Part shown: in pieces, positions 6,133 through 6,707 of the stretch
How the letters are laid out: every line of letters begins with the position of its first letter
How positions within the stretch are numbered: the first letter of the stretch is position 1
Origin: Polynucleobacter meluiroseus
GTDB lineage: Bacteria; Pseudomonadota; Gammaproteobacteria; Burkholderiales; Burkholderiaceae
Reading direction: 5' to 3'
Assembly: GCA_943329505.2 (NCBI GenBank)
Contig: CALQED020000066.1
Span: forward strand, 1 to 6,707
DNA length: 6,707 nt
Notes under the pieces: model-generated
Databases searched by the model: none
What the model was told of the DNA's origin: nothing
Seen by the model: only the letters and a program-made list of their open reading frames with translations
Translations under genes and position numbers: made by a program

Positions 6133-6707
6133 ATGTCTAAACTCTTTCAAGCCCGCTTCGCCACCACAGTCAATGACACCCATTGCCTGCCTGCCACGCC
6201 CCTGCGTGAGGTGGCCTTTGCTGGTCGCTCAAATGCCGGCAAATCCAGTGCAATTAATGTCCTTTGCAACCAAAAAAGGCTCGCTTTTGCCAGTAAGACC
6301 CCCGGTCGCACCCAACACATCAACTATTTTGGCCTTTTCTCAAAAGACGACCTTTTAGCCTATTTAGTAGACTTGCCTGGCTATGGCTATGCTGCCGTAA
6401 ACCATGAGACCAAATACCACTGGAATGCCCTGCTCAGCGATTATCTACAGGAGCGAGAACAACTGGTTGGGATGGTCCTCATCGTTGATGCACGTCGCGG
6501 CATTACTGACCTAGATGAGCAAATGATTCAGTGGTTTGTGCCAACGGGCAAACCGATCCATATTTTGCTCAGCAAATGCGACAAGCTCAATAAAAGCGAG
6601 TGCAAACATGTCCTAGAGGCGGTTCGCAAGCAACTGCAACAATACGATCCCGCACTTCCAGACGGTAACGGCAACTCTAAGCAACTTACGGCACAATTAT
6701 TCTCAAG
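6133..6707 (+). CDS. engB: Ribosome-assembly GTPase EngB/YihA (partial, 3' end outside window)
   Basis: This GTPase of the TrmE-Era-EngA-YihA family helps late assembly of the 50S subunit in the cytoplasm. The first 191 residues are visible and free of stops. G1 is 'GRSNAGKSS' at 31-39. The G2 Thr is in 'KTPGRTQ' at 55-61, G3 is 'DLPGYG' at 80-85, and G4 is 'SKCD' at 147-150, where Ser takes the place of the more usual Thr/Asn. The G5 'FS(S)' is reached just as the window ends. Family members are about 200-220 residues, so perhaps 20-30 residues are missing. The start ATG at 6133 matches the usual short N-terminal tail before G1. Only a weak CTGGA precedes it, and the -10 candidate at 6116-6121 would leave a 5' leader of about five bases, so the message could be nearly leaderless. 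It is divergent from cytochrome c4. Confidence 0.95.
   Translation, partial: MSKLFQARFATTVNDTHCLPATPLREVAFAGRSNAGKSSAINVLCNQKRLAFASKTPGRTQHINYFGLFSKDDLLAYLVDLPGYGYAAVNHETKYHWNALLSDYLQEREQLVGMVLIVDARRGITDLDEQMIQWFVPTGKPIHILLSKCDKLNKSECKHVLEAVRKQLQQYDPALPDGNGNSKQLTAQLFS

Noticed and set aside
6173..6358. Plus-strand 61-codon frame in the engB region
   Set aside because: It is an alternative frame of engB, whose G1-G4 motifs are intact in the frame starting at 6133.
1..6707. CRISPR, insertion sequence, toxin-antitoxin, phage-defence or tRNA/rRNA content
   Set aside because: No spaced direct repeats, transposase motifs, terminal inverted repeats or structural RNA signatures were seen, and nearly all of the sequence is covered by housekeeping genes.

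Overview
The window looks like a piece of a betaproteobacterial chromosome, most probably Burkholderiaceae and close to Polynucleobacter. That call is inference from protein similarity as I remember it, the moderate base composition, and familiar neighbour pairs (pilQ-aroK-aroB, cyaY/lptM-lysA, cytochrome c4/engB). No database search was possible. The region is densely coded and mostly housekeeping. I see no mobile element, CRISPR array, tRNA or rRNA, and no clearly new multi-gene system.

Layout. (1) Positions 1-3290, plus strand, read as one operon: the 3' part of an inner-membrane coiled-coil protein in the place of pilP, then a very short PilQ-type secretin, shikimate kinase (aroK) and 3-dehydroquinate synthase (aroB). 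Junctions are a 4-bp overlap, a 12-bp gap and a 5-bp gap. (2) Positions 3305-3924: cyaY (frataxin) on the minus strand, converging on aroB with a 14-bp gap. It is divergent from the small lipoprotein gene lptM, with almost no space between the starts. (3) Positions 3736-5219: lptM and lysA (diaminopimelate decarboxylase), overlapping by 4 bp. The pair ends in a strong 17-bp perfect-stem terminator that also faces the next gene. (4) Positions 5293-6018, minus strand: a periplasmic dihaem cytochrome c4. (5) Position 6133 to the right edge, plus strand: engB, a ribosome-assembly GTPase cut off by the window end just at its G5 motif.

How the genes fit together. The first two belong to the type IV pilus / DNA-uptake alignment complex and outer-membrane pore. 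aroK and aroB act in the shikimate pathway, and their linkage to pilQ is ancient and shared with gammaproteobacteria. lysA makes lysine from meso-diaminopimelate, while lptM helps mature the LPS exporter LptD. cyaY serves Fe-S cluster assembly, cytochrome c4 serves aerobic respiration, and engB serves 50S ribosome assembly.

The most interesting points are structural. The secretin goes straight from its STN (N0) domain into the secretin core with no visible N1 or AMIN domains. The protein before it replaces the usual PilP lipoprotein plan with a membrane anchor and a regular seven-heptad coiled coil. Other points are a hexanucleotide repeat coding the acidic stretch of CyaY, the cramped cyaY/lptM divergent junction, and possible rearrangement of gene order around aroB.
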